Positions 1 through 7,781 of a stretch of DNA of 26,505 bases are shown here, one piece after another (within the stretch, counting starts at the first letter, position 1; every line of letters begins with the position of its first letter). The DNA lies in assembly GCA_951801245.1 (NCBI GenBank), contig CATOMC010000021.1, positions 1 through 26,505 on the forward strand, read 5' to 3'. This DNA is from an uncultured Lachnospiraceae bacterium (GTDB lineage Bacteria; Bacillota_A; Clostridia; Lachnospirales; Lachnospiraceae). The position numbers and the translations under genes are program-made. Below the pieces are notes generated by a model, which made no database searches, had not been told where the DNA came from, and saw nothing but the letters and a program-made list of their open reading frames with translations.

Positions 1-220
1 GAAAGCTGTCCACAAAGCGCAGAAGTATCTGGCTGGTTACGCAGGTTGGTGCTTTCTTTGTGGAAAACTGACGCGAGAAACTTTTTAAATTTCTCTCTTT
101 TGACTATGAGAAGGCTGAACTGTTACCTTTTTTGTAACTTTTTTCAAAAAATGCTTGACAAAATTCAAAAAAATTGCGGCGAAGCCACTTGAATGTATTA
201 CATTTTTGGAGGTTGCGCCT

Positions 221-764
221 ATGATATTTGCAGAACAGGTTAAAAATCAATTATTATATTTAATCAGAGAAATGGCTTCTGTCCCTTGGCTGTTTTCTAA
301 AAACCCAGCGGCTGATTTTTCAAGAAACAGAAAACTTGATTTCACATCTACAGTTCAAATCATTCTTTCGTCGGAAAGGGGCAGCTTAAAAAAGAATTAT
401 TGGAATATTTTCATTTTTCCGTAGACATTCTTATGAATGTATCATTACAAATCTACCAAAGAAAGAATTTCCGGCAGACGAGATAAAGAAAATTTATGCG
501 ATGAGATGGGGAATTGAAACATCTTTTCGGGAATTGAAATATGCAATTGGGTTAAGCTGTTTCCACTCGAAAAAGGTGGAGTATATCATGCAGGAAATTT
601 ACGCACGTTTAATCCTCTATAATTATTGTGAGATTATCGCAATGAATGTAGTGATCCATCAAAAAGATACAAAACATGTATACCAGATGAATTACACGAT
701 AGCGAAACATCCACGCAAAAGACAAAAAGCAGGCAGAGATAAGGGCTCATCTATCTCTGCCTGA
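221..764 (+). pseudogene. IS4-family transposase remnant, core deleted
   Basis: Two pieces of one transposase lie in different frames. The N-terminal piece starts at the ATG at 221, behind a GGAGGT site at 208-213, and carries the AEQVKNQLLYLIREMA and KNPAADFSRNRKL stretches typical of IS4-type transposase N-termini. It runs to about 418. From about 420 the frame changes and the C-terminal piece begins with YECIITNLPKKEFPADEIKK. It holds a complete YREK signature (Y-2-R-3-E-6-K in IYAMRWGIETSFRELK), whose Glu is the third catalytic DDE residue. The middle of the protein, perhaps 200-250 residues with both catalytic Asp, is missing. The copy cannot be active. No matching terminal inverted repeats were found, so the element's borders are unknown. 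Confidence 0.85.
731..762 (-). terminator. Hairpin at the end of the IS remnant, likely terminator for pyrBI
   Basis: A perfect 11-bp stem (AGGCAGAGATA at 731-741, TATCTCTGCCT at 752-762) has a 10-base loop. Read on the minus strand the stem is followed by GCTTTTTGTC, a U-rich tail. On the plus strand there is no U tract. It lies 60-90 bases beyond the pyrI stop and is the best candidate for ending the minus-strand pyrBI transcript. It also overlaps the last codons of the transposase remnant. Confidence 0.6.
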
Positions 765-823
765 AAGAATGTGACCACGACAATGTCTTAACTTAATGAC
801 ATTGCATGTGTGGGGTTCCTTTT

Positions 824-1264
824 TTACCATTTATCGGAGGATTGGCTTGCTTTTTCTTCGCAGTATTTGCAGCGGTAGATTTCTTTTTCTTCGTCTGCCA
901 GTACGAAGATGTGGGGGAGTTCCTGTTCGATGGAAGTGATACAGCGGGGGTTCTTGCATTTAATGACATTGTGGATTTCCCGGGGGAGTACCAGTTCCTT
1001 TTTATCTACGATTTTGCCGTCCTTGATCACATTGACGGTGATGTTATGGTCGATGAAGGCCAGGATGTCCAGATTTAGCGCGGTGATGTCGCACTCCACT
1101 TTTAGGATATCCTTTTTACCCATCTTGTTGCTTCTTGCGTTCTTAATGATGGCTACGGGGCAGTCCAGCTTGTCCAGTTTGAGATGGTGATAGATGGACA
1201 TGCTCTTACCGGCCTTGATATGGTCGAGCACAAAGCCCTCCTCAATTTTTCCTACATTTAACAT
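824..1264 (-). CDS. pyrI: Aspartate carbamoyltransferase regulatory subunit
   Basis: This 146-residue protein matches the PyrI family in length and sequence. The N-terminal part (about 1-95) is the allosteric nucleotide-binding domain, with KIEEGFVLDHIKAGKS at its start. The C-terminal part holds four zinc-binding cysteines, Cys103, Cys108, Cys132 and Cys135 (KCKNPRC and RCKYCEE). In the family this zinc domain contacts PyrB to form the holoenzyme that condenses carbamoyl phosphate with aspartate. The start lies 10 bases after the pyrB stop, and an AGGAGG site sits just upstream. Many Firmicutes lack PyrI, so regulated aspartate transcarbamoylase is likely here. It is the last gene of the minus-strand pyr unit. 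Confidence 0.95.
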   Translation of the reverse strand: MLNVGKIEEGFVLDHIKAGKSMSIYHHLKLDKLDCPVAIIKNARSNKMGKKDILKVECDITALNLDILAFIDHNITVNVIKDGKIVDKKELVLPREIHNVIKCKNPRCITSIEQELPHIFVLADEEKEIYRCKYCEEKASQSSDKW

Positions 1265-1274
1265 ATGAACCTCC

Positions 1275-2186
1275 TCAATTTAGATTTAAAAGAGTCAGGA
1301 TGAGTGCCATTCTGACGTAGACACCGTACTGTGCCTGCTTGAAATAGACGGCGCGGGGATCGTCATCTACTTCCACGGAAATTTCGTTGACGCGGGGCAG
1401 TGGATGAAGTATCAGCATATCATCTTTGGCGGCGGACAGTTTGGCTTTGTCCAGGATATAGAAGTCTTTTAAGCGTACATAGTCTTCCTCGTTAAAGAAC
1501 CGTTCCTTTTGCACTCTGGTCATGTAGAGAAGGTCAAGGTCCGGCATACAGTCTTCCAGGCGGATCACTTCTTTATAAGTAATGCCACGTTCCGTCAGCA
1601 TGTCCGTGATATAGTCAGGCACCTTTAATTCCGGCGGAGAGATAAAGATAAAGTGGATATCCGGGTATCTGATCAGTGCGTTGATCAGGGAGTGTACGGT
1701 CCGGCCAAATTTTAAGTCGCCGCACAGTCCGATCGTAAAGCCGCCCAGCCTTCCTTTCAGGGAGCGGATGGTAAGCAGATCCGTCAGAGTCTGGGTAGGA
1801 TGCTGATGGCCGCCGTCTCCTGCATTGATCACGGGGATACCGGAGCGGCTGGCGGCTACCATCGGCGCCCCTTCTTTGGGATGGCGCATGGCGCAGATGT
1901 CAGCATAGCAGGATACGATACGGATGGTGTCGGATACGCTTTCTCCTTTGGTAGCAGAGGAGGAAGCGGCATCTGAAAATCCCAGGACCTGTCCGCCCAG
2001 GTTAAGCATGGCGGCTTCGAAGCTCAGGCGTGTGCGTGTGCTAGGTTCATAGAAGCAGGTGGCCAGCTTTTTCCCTTCACAGATATGGGCGTATTTGGCC
2101 GGATTGGCTTCAATATCCCCTGCCAGGTCAAAGAGCCTGTCCAGTTCTTCCACTGTAAAATCAAGCGGATTCATTAAATGTCTCAT
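1275..2186 (-). CDS. pyrB: Aspartate carbamoyltransferase catalytic subunit
   Basis: PyrB makes N-carbamoyl-aspartate, the committed step of pyrimidine synthesis. The 303-residue length is normal. The carbamoyl-phosphate loop STRTR is at 49-53 and continues as LSFEAAM. The mobile lysine loop reads ATKGES, and the aspartate-side HPLPRVNEI motif is near the C-terminus. The ATG at 2186 is preceded on the minus strand by AAAGGAG about 11 bases upstream. pyrI follows 10 bases downstream. Only about 30 bases separate the start from the terminator-like hairpin at 2221-2249, and no separate promoter was found there. Expression may depend on read-through from the nitroreductase transcript. Confidence 0.97.
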   Translation of the reverse strand: MRHLMNPLDFTVEELDRLFDLAGDIEANPAKYAHICEGKKLATCFYEPSTRTRLSFEAAMLNLGGQVLGFSDAASSSATKGESVSDTIRIVSCYADICAMRHPKEGAPMVAASRSGIPVINAGDGGHQHPTQTLTDLLTIRSLKGRLGGFTIGLCGDLKFGRTVHSLINALIRYPDIHFIFISPPELKVPDYITDMLTERGITYKEVIRLEDCMPDLDLLYMTRVQKERFFNEEDYVRLKDFYILDKAKLSAAKDDMLILHPLPRVNEISVEVDDDPRAVYFKQAQYGVYVRMALILTLLNLN

Positions 2187-2216
2187 ATGTTTTTTAACTC
2201 CTTTGTTGTGATGTCT

Positions 2217-2249
2217 AAAAAAATAGAAGAGAAATGATCTCTTCTATTT
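2217..2249 (-). terminator. Intrinsic terminator between nitroreductase and pyrB
   Basis: A perfect 12-bp stem (AAATAGAAGAGA at 2221-2232, TCTCTTCTATTT at 2238-2249) has a 5-base loop. On the minus strand it runs straight into a string of U residues, because the plus strand has seven A at 2217-2223. It follows the nitroreductase stop (2257-2259) by 7 bases and lies about 30 bases before pyrB. It could end the nitroreductase transcript or act as a conditional attenuator for pyrBI. Confidence 0.8.
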
Positions 2250-2256
2250 GAATTGC

Positions 2257-2799
2257 TTATGATTGATAGGATAGTAATTCCTCCACGGGTTTTCTTCTGG
2301 GTGCAACAGGTGTCTCATCAGGATAACCCACGGGAATAAGTGCTACCAGCTCCCGGTCTTCGGGAAGCTGTAATAAGGACTCTGTTTCCTTCTGGTCAAA
2401 GAGTCCAAGGATGACGGAACCAAGGCCTTTCTCATAGGCTGCAAGACACAGGCACTCAGATGCGATACCGGCATCATACATCTGCCAGCCATCGCCGCGT
2501 GGTGTGCTGAAAGAGCCGTCACGTTCATAGCCGCTGCGGTTTTTGATGATAGTTACCGCCATCAGAACGGGAGCGGCAGCGATGATATCACCATTCGGAG
2601 GATACATGGTAGTACATTCTTTGGCAATCTGGTCTTTCAGTGCGCCCTCTACTGCGATATAGCGGGTAATCTGTGTATGTTTCCAACTGGGAGCGTAGGA
2701 AGCTGTCTCTACAATCTCTGAAAGCAGTTCATGTGAGACGGCATCAGCCTTAAACTTGCGGATGCTTCTGCGTCCTAAGATACAATCTTTTGCGTTCAT
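2257..2799 (-). CDS. Nitroreductase family protein
   Basis: This is a 180-residue FMN-dependent oxidoreductase of the nitroreductase fold. RRSIRKF at residues 10-16 is the usual FMN phosphate-binding start of the family. A central GWQMYDAGIASECLCLAAYEKGLGS segment corresponds to the helix lining the flavin, and IPVGYPDETPVAPRRKP is the typical C-terminal motif. Substrate cannot be read from sequence; members reduce nitroaromatics, quinones or flavins with NAD(P)H. The start is supported by an AAGGAGGG site a few bases upstream. A good minus-strand promoter lies at 2855-2883 and a terminator follows the stop. Proximity to pyrB may be only positional. Confidence 0.92.
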   Translation of the reverse strand: MNAKDCILGRRSIRKFKADAVSHELLSEIVETASYAPSWKHTQITRYIAVEGALKDQIAKECTTMYPPNGDIIAAAPVLMAVTIIKNRSGYERDGSFSTPRGDGWQMYDAGIASECLCLAAYEKGLGSVILGLFDQKETESLLQLPEDRELVALIPVGYPDETPVAPRRKPVEELLSYQS

Positions 2800-2854
2800 T
2801 GCGTATTCCCTCCTTATGATGTGGTGATATGGCCTACATAGCTACATTTTGTAT

Positions 2855-2883
2855 ATCATATCATAATGGCATAGGTGTTTCAA
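2855..2883 (-). promoter_or_regulatory. Promoter for the nitroreductase (-pyrBI) unit
   Basis: On the minus strand TTGAAA (2883-2878) is followed after 17 bases by TATGAT (2860-2855). This is a near-consensus sigma-A promoter, about 55-60 bases before the start at 2799. Confidence 0.7.
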
Positions 2884-2935
2884 GTAGCGGAATGAATAAC
2901 GAATGTTATTTTGCGTAAGGGAGTGAGAGTGCAAC

Positions 2936-2964
2936 TTGTGCATTGGAATAGGGTATGTTATAGT
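2936..2964 (+). promoter_or_regulatory. Possible promoter for the PH-domain gene
   Basis: TTGTGC (2936-2941), a 17-base spacer and TATAGT (2959-2964) lie about 120 bases before the gene. The -10 is good and the -35 poor, so this is tentative. Confidence 0.4.
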
Positions 2965-3086
2965 AGACGAGGGGCTGCGGTATTTTGCAGACGGATAATG
3001 TGCGACGAGATGCCGGATAGGGTGGGGAATCATGCAACAGTAAGGAATCAGTAACGAGTAAAGTTGAAAAGAAGGTAAAGAAGGAA

Positions 3087-3536
3087 GTGGAAGATAATAA
3101 GATGGAAGAAAGAAAAGTGCGGCAGAATCTGACAGTGAATGGGCAGGAAGAGAAGGGCGGGAATGAGACCGCCAGGGCGTATGTGGAACGTAAACGCTGG
3201 GTGTTCTTGGGACTGCCGTTTACTTTTACCAAATACACGGTAAATGAACAGGTGGTGACAATCAATGCAGGGGTGTTCAGCACAACAGAGAACGATTGTT
3301 ATTTATATAAGATTCAGGATGTAGAATTAAGAACCAATCTTTGGGAGCGAATCTTTGGACTGGGAACAGTGGCATGTTTTACGGGTGATAACACACATCC
3401 GCAGCTTTTCTTAGAGCATATTAAAAACGCGAAAGAGATAAAGGACTATATTCTGCAGGCTTCGGAAGAAGCCAGAAGAAAGAGACGTACCTTAAATACA
3501 CTGAATATTAACGCAGATGATATCGATGAGGTGTAG
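3087..3536 (+). CDS. Bacterial PH-domain protein (bPH2/DUF304-like)
   Basis: The protein has 149 residues from the GTG at 3087, or 144 from the ATG at 3102. The core (about residues 32-130) reads WVFLGLPFTFTKYTVNEQVV, then ITINAGVFSTTENDCYLYKIQDVELRTNLWERIFGLGTV. This matches the bacterial pleckstrin-homology pattern, with YLYKIQDVE followed by a WERIFG turn. The C-terminal helix is rich in Lys and Arg. There is no transmembrane segment or signal peptide, unlike the membrane-bound members, so it is probably cytoplasmic. Both starts have modest purine-rich sites: GAAGG at 3071-3075 for 3087, GGAAG at 3089-3093 for 3102. The gene stands alone and faces the next gene. Its role is unknown. Confidence 0.8.
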   Translation: MEDNKMEERKVRQNLTVNGQEEKGGNETARAYVERKRWVFLGLPFTFTKYTVNEQVVTINAGVFSTTENDCYLYKIQDVELRTNLWERIFGLGTVACFTGDNTHPQLFLEHIKNAKEIKDYILQASEEARRKRRTLNTLNINADDIDEV

Positions 3537-3604
3537 GGTATCTGTGAGCGGCGTGTATCAGTCAGAGAACGGATAGTAAGGGCGTGGGCCAGTCAGAGCG
3601 TGGA

Positions 3605-4018
3605 TTAGTCAGGGCGCAGGGATTCATCGTTCTCGCGAAGCAGGCGCTCGAACAGGAGACCGGTTAAGAACCAGAAAGGTGCATAGTCCAGACGGATCAC
3701 CCGGGCCAGATTCCAGCGGGAACGCTCGTAGTTCCAGGGGCACAGTTCACGCCGGTTGAGCCACATACCGGTAAGAAATTCACCCGTGAAGATCAGCCCG
3801 GTGTAGGTCAGGCCACGAAAGAGCAGGCTGCGGTTGCGTATCAGGCGGCAGACAGGCGAAAGGAAGGATGCCATACCATATATGGGAAACATCCATATGG
3901 AAGTGGCGCCCGGCAGTTTCAGATCTCTTCGGCGGAAAGCGTGAAAGGCCGTGAAGATGATTTCCAGAAACCATCCCAGCAGTCCGCAGTGTATAAAGTT
4001 GTGAATCATTTTTTTCAT
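3605..4018 (-). CDS. Small four-helix membrane protein, CmpB-like ABC transporter type-IV family
   Basis: The 137-residue protein has four hydrophobic segments at about 8-27, 40-60, 66-87 and 110-127. It resembles the family annotated as putative ABC transporter type IV (CmpB-like, PF06541). The family features seen are GWFLEIIFTAF in the first helix, the IYGMASFL segment, GEFLTGM in the third helix, and the loop CPWNYERSRWNL before the last helix. Such proteins are common in Clostridia and have no settled function. The start at 4018 lacks a strong ribosome binding site. The gene is divergent from folC and convergent with the PH-domain gene, and no clear terminator separates it from that gene. 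Confidence 0.75.
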   Translation of the reverse strand: MKKMIHNFIHCGLLGWFLEIIFTAFHAFRRRDLKLPGATSIWMFPIYGMASFLSPVCRLIRNRSLLFRGLTYTGLIFTGEFLTGMWLNRRELCPWNYERSRWNLARVIRLDYAPFWFLTGLLFERLLRENDESLRPD

Positions 4019-4085
4019 ATTCTAAGTATAGACAGGTAGTCAGTTTCTTATACAGTCTGTAATAGCATATGTTACGGATACGAGA

Positions 4086-4113
4086 CTTCATATAGAAGAA
4101 TGCCGATATGAAG
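4086..4113 (+). promoter_or_regulatory. Leader hairpin before folC
   Basis: A perfect 8-bp stem (CTTCATAT at 4086-4093, ATATGAAG at 4106-4113) encloses 12 bases and sits about 24 bases before the folC start. It has no U tract. It does not match the known tetrahydrofolate riboswitch core as far as I can judge. Function is unknown. Confidence 0.3.
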
Positions 4114-4136
4114 AAATCGGGAAAAGGAGAGAGCCT

Positions 4137-5468
4137 ATGAATTATAGGGAAGCCATGGATTACATAGAAGAACTTAAGCCTCTTGGCAGCGTTATGGGAC
4201 TTGAGAGCATGCGCAGTTTATGTGAGCGCCTGGGTAATCCGCAGGACCGGTTGAAATTTATCCATATTGCCGGTACCAATGGCAAGGGATCTGTGCTTTC
4301 CTATATCTCTACAGTATTGCAGACGGCCGGTTACAAGGTGGGGCGCTATATTTCACCTACGGTATTGGACTACCGGGAGCGGTTTCAGGTGGATGGCAGG
4401 ATGATTACGCAGGCAGGTCTGTGTAAGTATCTGGAACCGGTCAGGAAGGCGGCAGAAGCAATGACAGGGGAGGGGGCGGCCCATCCGACACTCTTTGAAA
4501 TAGAGACTGCAGTTGCTTTTTTGTATTTTCTGGATAAGGGATGTGATCTGGTGGTCCTGGAGACGGGGCTGGGGGGATCTCTCGATGCTACCAATGTGAT
4601 AAATACTACAGTGGCTGCAGTCTTTGCCTCTATCAGTATGGATCATATGGAGATTCTGGGAGATTCGCTGGAGCAGATTGCACTGGTGAAAGCCGGAATA
4701 ATTAAAGACAGATGTTATGTAATATCTGCCAGGCAGTCTCCACAGGTCATGAAAGTCCTGCGGCAGGCGGCTCTTCTTCGCAAAGCCAAATTCTTTACGG
4801 CGGATGTGGATAAAGCCAGGAATGTGAAAAGCGGCATGACGAAGCAGCATTTTACTTATGATAAATATAAGAATCTGGAAATCAGTATGATGGGCCAGTT
4901 TCAGATCGAGAATGCAGTGGTGGCAGTGGAGACGCTTTTGATGCTGGGCAGGTGCGGCTATCCGGTACCGGAGGAGAAGCTGCGAGAGGGGCTTATGCAG
5001 GCCAAGTGGCCGGGGCGGTTCCAGGTAATAGGAAAGAGGCCGTTATTTATCGCTGATGGAGCACATAACGAGGATGCTTCCCTGAAACTGGCACAAAGTA
5101 TTCGCTTTTACTATGCAGACAGAAGAATTATTTTTATCATGGGGATGTTGCGGGATAAAGAATATGATAAGGTGATCCGTAACACGTTTGCACTGGCGCA
5201 GCATGTGATTACGGTGACGCCTCCCATAAAAGAACGGGCGTTACCAGCTTACGAACTGGCGCAGGCAGTCAAGGAATATCATAACAGTGTGACCGTAGCG
5301 GACAGTGTACAAGAGGCGGTGGAGATTGCTTATCTGCTAGCTGGAAAGGATAAGGGGGCGGTGATCATCGCTTTTGGTTCCTTATCTTATCTGGGAGAAT
5401 TAATGAATATAGTAGAACATAGAGATACGATCAGGAGAGATTCTCATGGTAGATCAGAACAAAATTAA
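4137..5468 (+). CDS. folC: Dihydrofolate synthase / folylpolyglutamate synthase
   Basis: FolC adds glutamate to dihydropteroate and then further glutamates to tetrahydrofolates, using ATP. The 443-residue length fits. The P-loop GTNGKGS is at 46-52, in the family context [18 protein letters not shown]. It is followed by the [13 protein letters not shown] and [14 protein letters not shown] motifs and the [20 protein letters not shown] segment. A C-terminal Mur-ligase-like domain starts with [12 protein letters not shown]. The ATG at 4137 has AAAAGGAGAG upstream. It is the first gene of the folate operon and its end overlaps folE by 23 bases, which suggests translational coupling. Confidence 0.96.
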   Translation: MNYREAMDYIEELKPLGSVMGLESMRSLCERLGNPQDRLKFIHIAGTNGKGSVLSYISTVLQTAGYKVGRYISPTVLDYRERFQVDGRMITQAGLCKYLEPVRKAAEAMTGEGAAHPTLFEIETAVAFLYFLDKGCDLVVLETGLGGSLDATNVINTTVAAVFASISMDHMEILGDSLEQIALVKAGIIKDRCYVISARQSPQVMKVLRQAALLRKAKFFTADVDKARNVKSGMTKQHFTYDKYKNLEISMMGQFQIENAVVAVETLLMLGRCGYPVPEEKLREGLMQAKWPGRFQVIGKRPLFIADGAHNEDASLKLAQSIRFYYADRRIIFIMGMLRDKEYDKVIRNTFALAQHVITVTPPIKERALPAYELAQAVKEYHNSVTVADSVQEAVEIAYLLAGKDKGAVIIAFGSLSYLGELMNIVEHRDTIRRDSHGRSEQN

Positions 5469-6018
5469 AGAGGCAGTGAAATTATTATTAGAGGGAATTG
5501 GAGAGGACACAGGCCGGGAGGGTCTGCGGGAGACGCCGGATCGAATTGCCCGTATGTATTGCAGGATTTTTGCAGGAATGGAGGAAAGTGCCGAAGATCA
5601 ACTGGCGAAGACCTTTCCGGTAGCCAGCAATGAGATGGTGCTGGTAAAAGATATCACCTTTTATTCTATTTGCGAACATCATCTGATGCCTTTTTACGGC
5701 AAAGCGCATATCGCCTATCTGCCAGACGGTCAGGTGGTGGGGTTGAGCAAACTTGCAAGAACGGTGGAAGTATATGCAAGAAGGCCGCAGATTCAGGAAC
5801 AGATGACCATACAGATAACAGATGCTATTATGGAATATTTGAAGCCGCAGGGCGCGATGGTGCTGTTGGAGGCAGAGCATATGTGCATGACGATGCGCGG
5901 GGTGAAGAAACCGGGAAGCAAGACTGTTACAGTGGCTTCAAGGGGATGTTTTCAGGAGAATCCGCAGTGGCAGAGGCTCTTCTTTGAAATGCTCAGAGAG
6001 GGCGGAAAATATAATTAG
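5446..6018 (+). CDS. folE: GTP cyclohydrolase I
   Basis: FolE converts GTP to 7,8-dihydroneopterin triphosphate, the first step of folate synthesis. The 190 residues match the family. The zinc ligands are Cys76 and His79 in [10 protein letters not shown], with Cys147 in EHMCMTMRG. The [25 protein letters not shown] stretch and the final [11 protein letters not shown] are family hallmarks. The start lies inside the end of folC with an AGGAGAG site overlapping folC codons. The zinc-dependent type IA enzyme is present, not the FolE2 type. Confidence 0.97.
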   Translation: MVDQNKIKEAVKLLLEGIGEDTGREGLRETPDRIARMYCRIFAGMEESAEDQLAKTFPVASNEMVLVKDITFYSICEHHLMPFYGKAHIAYLPDGQVVGLSKLARTVEVYARRPQIQEQMTIQITDAIMEYLKPQGAMVLLEAEHMCMTMRGVKKPGSKTVTVASRGCFQENPQWQRLFFEMLREGGKYN

Positions 6019-6092
6019 GAATTAAATAACAAGTGACTTGTGGATAGGTGTCGAATAAACAGGAAAAACAGCAAAAGAAGGAGGAAAAGCTT

Positions 6093-6920
6093 ATGAGAAT
6101 TGGACAAAGGGATTTTAGGACAAAAGGACATACTTACGTGATGGGCATCCTTAACATAACACCTGATTCTTTTTCCGACGGAGGCAAGTATAATGACCTG
6201 GATAAGGCGTTATATCACGTGGAGGAGATGATCGGGGAAGGTGTGGATATTGTCGATGTGGGCGGTGAATCGACCAGGCCGGGATATACGATATTACCTG
6301 ATCAGGAGGAGATTGAGCGGGTGGTTCCTGTGATCGAAGGTATTAAGTCGAGATTTAATGTTCCGATATCACTTGATACTTATAAGAGCGAAGTGGCACG
6401 GGCCGGTATAGCGGCCGGAGCGGATATGATCAATGATATCTGGGGACTGAAATATGACGGAAATCTTGCAAACGTGATTGCGGAGGCGAAAATACCGTGC
6501 TGCCTGACGCATAACCGCAAAGAACCGGGATACACCAATCTGATCGAAGAGATTCTATGGGATCTGGAAGCATCTTTGGACATTGCCCATAAGGCCGGTA
6601 TCGTAGATGATATGATCATCATTGATCCCGGTGTGGGATTCGGTAAGACTTATGAGAATAACCTGGAGATTATTGACAAGCTTCAGAACTTCCATTCTCT
6701 GGGGTATCCGCTTCTTCTGGGCGCGAGCCGTAAGTCTGTGGTGGGTATGGGTCTGGATCTTCCTGTGACGGAGCGTATGGAAGGAACCTTAGTGACTACG
6801 GTATATGGGGTGAAAAAGGGCGCTATGTTCGTGCGGGTACATGATGTGAAGGAGAATGCGCGTGCGGCCAGAATGACAGAAGCGATACGGGACGGTTATA
6901 AACATCAGGCTGGAAAATAA
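6093..6920 (+). CDS. folP: Dihydropteroate synthase
   Basis: FolP joins 6-hydroxymethyl-dihydropterin pyrophosphate to p-aminobenzoate and is the sulfonamide target. From the chosen start the protein is 275 residues. Motifs are NITPDSFSDGG at 21-31, GGESTRPG at 57-64, then SLDTYKSEVA, MINDIWG, DPGVGFGKT, LLGASRKS and the final VRVHDVKEN. An open frame extends upstream to a GTG at 6048, but the ATG at 6093 has a perfect AAGGAGG at 6078-6084 and fits the family N-terminus. It follows folE by 74 bases and precedes folBK by 2 bases. Confidence 0.96.
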   Translation: MRIGQRDFRTKGHTYVMGILNITPDSFSDGGKYNDLDKALYHVEEMIGEGVDIVDVGGESTRPGYTILPDQEEIERVVPVIEGIKSRFNVPISLDTYKSEVARAGIAAGADMINDIWGLKYDGNLANVIAEAKIPCCLTHNRKEPGYTNLIEEILWDLEASLDIAHKAGIVDDMIIIDPGVGFGKTYENNLEIIDKLQNFHSLGYPLLLGASRKSVVGMGLDLPVTERMEGTLVTTVYGVKKGAMFVRVHDVKENARAARMTEAIRDGYKHQAGK

Positions 6921-6922
6921 CA

Positions 6923-7762
6923 ATGGATAAAATTATTATAGAAGAGTTGCAGATATATGCTTATCACGGTGTTTATACAAAGGAGAATGAGACGGGACAG
7001 AATTTCTATATCAATGCCCAGTTGGAGACGGATACCAGAAGCGCGGGAGTGATGGATGATCTGGAATTGTCCACCAATTACGGAGAGGTCTGCCGGTTTT
7101 TGCATTCTTTTGTGACGGAGCATACGTATAAGCTGATCGAGACGGTGGCGGAGAGGGCGGCAGAGGCGCTGCTTCTTGCCTTTCCGCTAATCAGGAGAGT
7201 TACCCTGGAAGTGAGGAAGCCGGAGGCGCCGATACCTCTGCACTTTGGATCGGTATCGGTCAAGATCACCAGAGGATGGCATCGTACTTACATAGCCTGT
7301 GGATCCAATATGGGCGAACGGGAGCGGTATTTAAAGGAAGCGATTCAATCTTTTGAAGGAGATCACAAGTGCCGTGTGGTGCGAGTTTCAGAGTGGATGG
7401 AGACCACAGCATACGGCGGGGTGGAGCAGGCGGATTTCCTAAATGGCGCGATAGCGCTTGATACGCTCTATACACCGGAAGAGTTGTTGGAGAGGATTCA
7501 CCAGATTGAGAAAGAACAGGGTAGAGAACGTCTGGTGCACTGGGGACCCAGGACACTGGATCTGGATATTCTTCTGTATGAAGGTTGTGTGATGGATACA
7601 GAGGAACTTACGATACCCCATAGGGACATGGTGAACCGGGATTTTGTATTAAAGCCCCTGGCGCAGATAGCGCCTTATGAGAGGCATCCTGTCTTTGATC
7701 GATCGATTCTTCAATTGTACGAAGACGTGAGAAAACATGGAGAAGAGCATGTGAAAAGCTGA
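6923..7762 (+). CDS. folBK: Fused dihydroneopterin aldolase / HPPK (FolB-FolK)
   Basis: One 279-residue polypeptide carries two consecutive folate enzymes. Residues 1-118 are FolB: IIIEELQIYAYHGVYTKENETGQ holds the pterin-side Glu, followed by STNYGEV and EVRKPEAPIPLHFGSVSV with the catalytic-type Tyr53 and Lys99. Residues about 121-279 are 6-hydroxymethyl-dihydropterin pyrophosphokinase: YIACGSNMGERERYL, then the signature HWGPRTLDLDILLYEG at 206-221, and IPHRDMVNRDFVLKPLAQI. The linker is only a few residues. The start follows the folP stop by 2 bases with no strong binding site, so translation is probably coupled. The stop codon lies inside the terminator stem. Confidence 0.95.
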   Translation: MDKIIIEELQIYAYHGVYTKENETGQNFYINAQLETDTRSAGVMDDLELSTNYGEVCRFLHSFVTEHTYKLIETVAERAAEALLLAFPLIRRVTLEVRKPEAPIPLHFGSVSVKITRGWHRTYIACGSNMGERERYLKEAIQSFEGDHKCRVVRVSEWMETTAYGGVEQADFLNGAIALDTLYTPEELLERIHQIEKEQGRERLVHWGPRTLDLDILLYEGCVMDTEELTIPHRDMVNRDFVLKPLAQIAPYERHPVFDRSILQLYEDVRKHGEEHVKS

Positions 7763-7781
7763 CACCGGATGGTGTCAGCTT
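7756..7781. terminator. Bidirectional terminator shared by folBK and the DUF5050 gene
   Basis: A perfect 11-bp stem (AAGCTGACACC at 7756-7766, GGTGTCAGCTT at 7771-7781) has a GGAT loop. The plus side is followed by ATGTTTTC and the minus side by TTCAC. The folBK stop TGA (7760-7762) and the stop of the minus-strand gene (TCA at 7775-7777) lie at mirror positions in the two arms. Confidence 0.85.

Noticed and set aside
1..150. Possible gene end (frame 2, to about 88) and a GTTAC hairpin with a T run
   Set aside because: The peptide is too short to recognise and the stem has only 5 bp. A TTGACA at 155-160 has no fitting -10.
806..1190. Plus-strand open frames opposite pyrI
   Set aside because: They lie wholly inside the well-supported pyrI gene on the other strand and have no family resemblance.
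3550..3615. Three short AGTCAG repeats between the convergent genes
   Set aside because: The spacing is irregular and the units differ outside the six bases. Chance or purine-rich composition explains it.
4019..4136. Tetrahydrofolate riboswitch before folC
   Set aside because: Only a simple 8-bp hairpin is present. The conserved riboswitch core and second helix are not recognisable.
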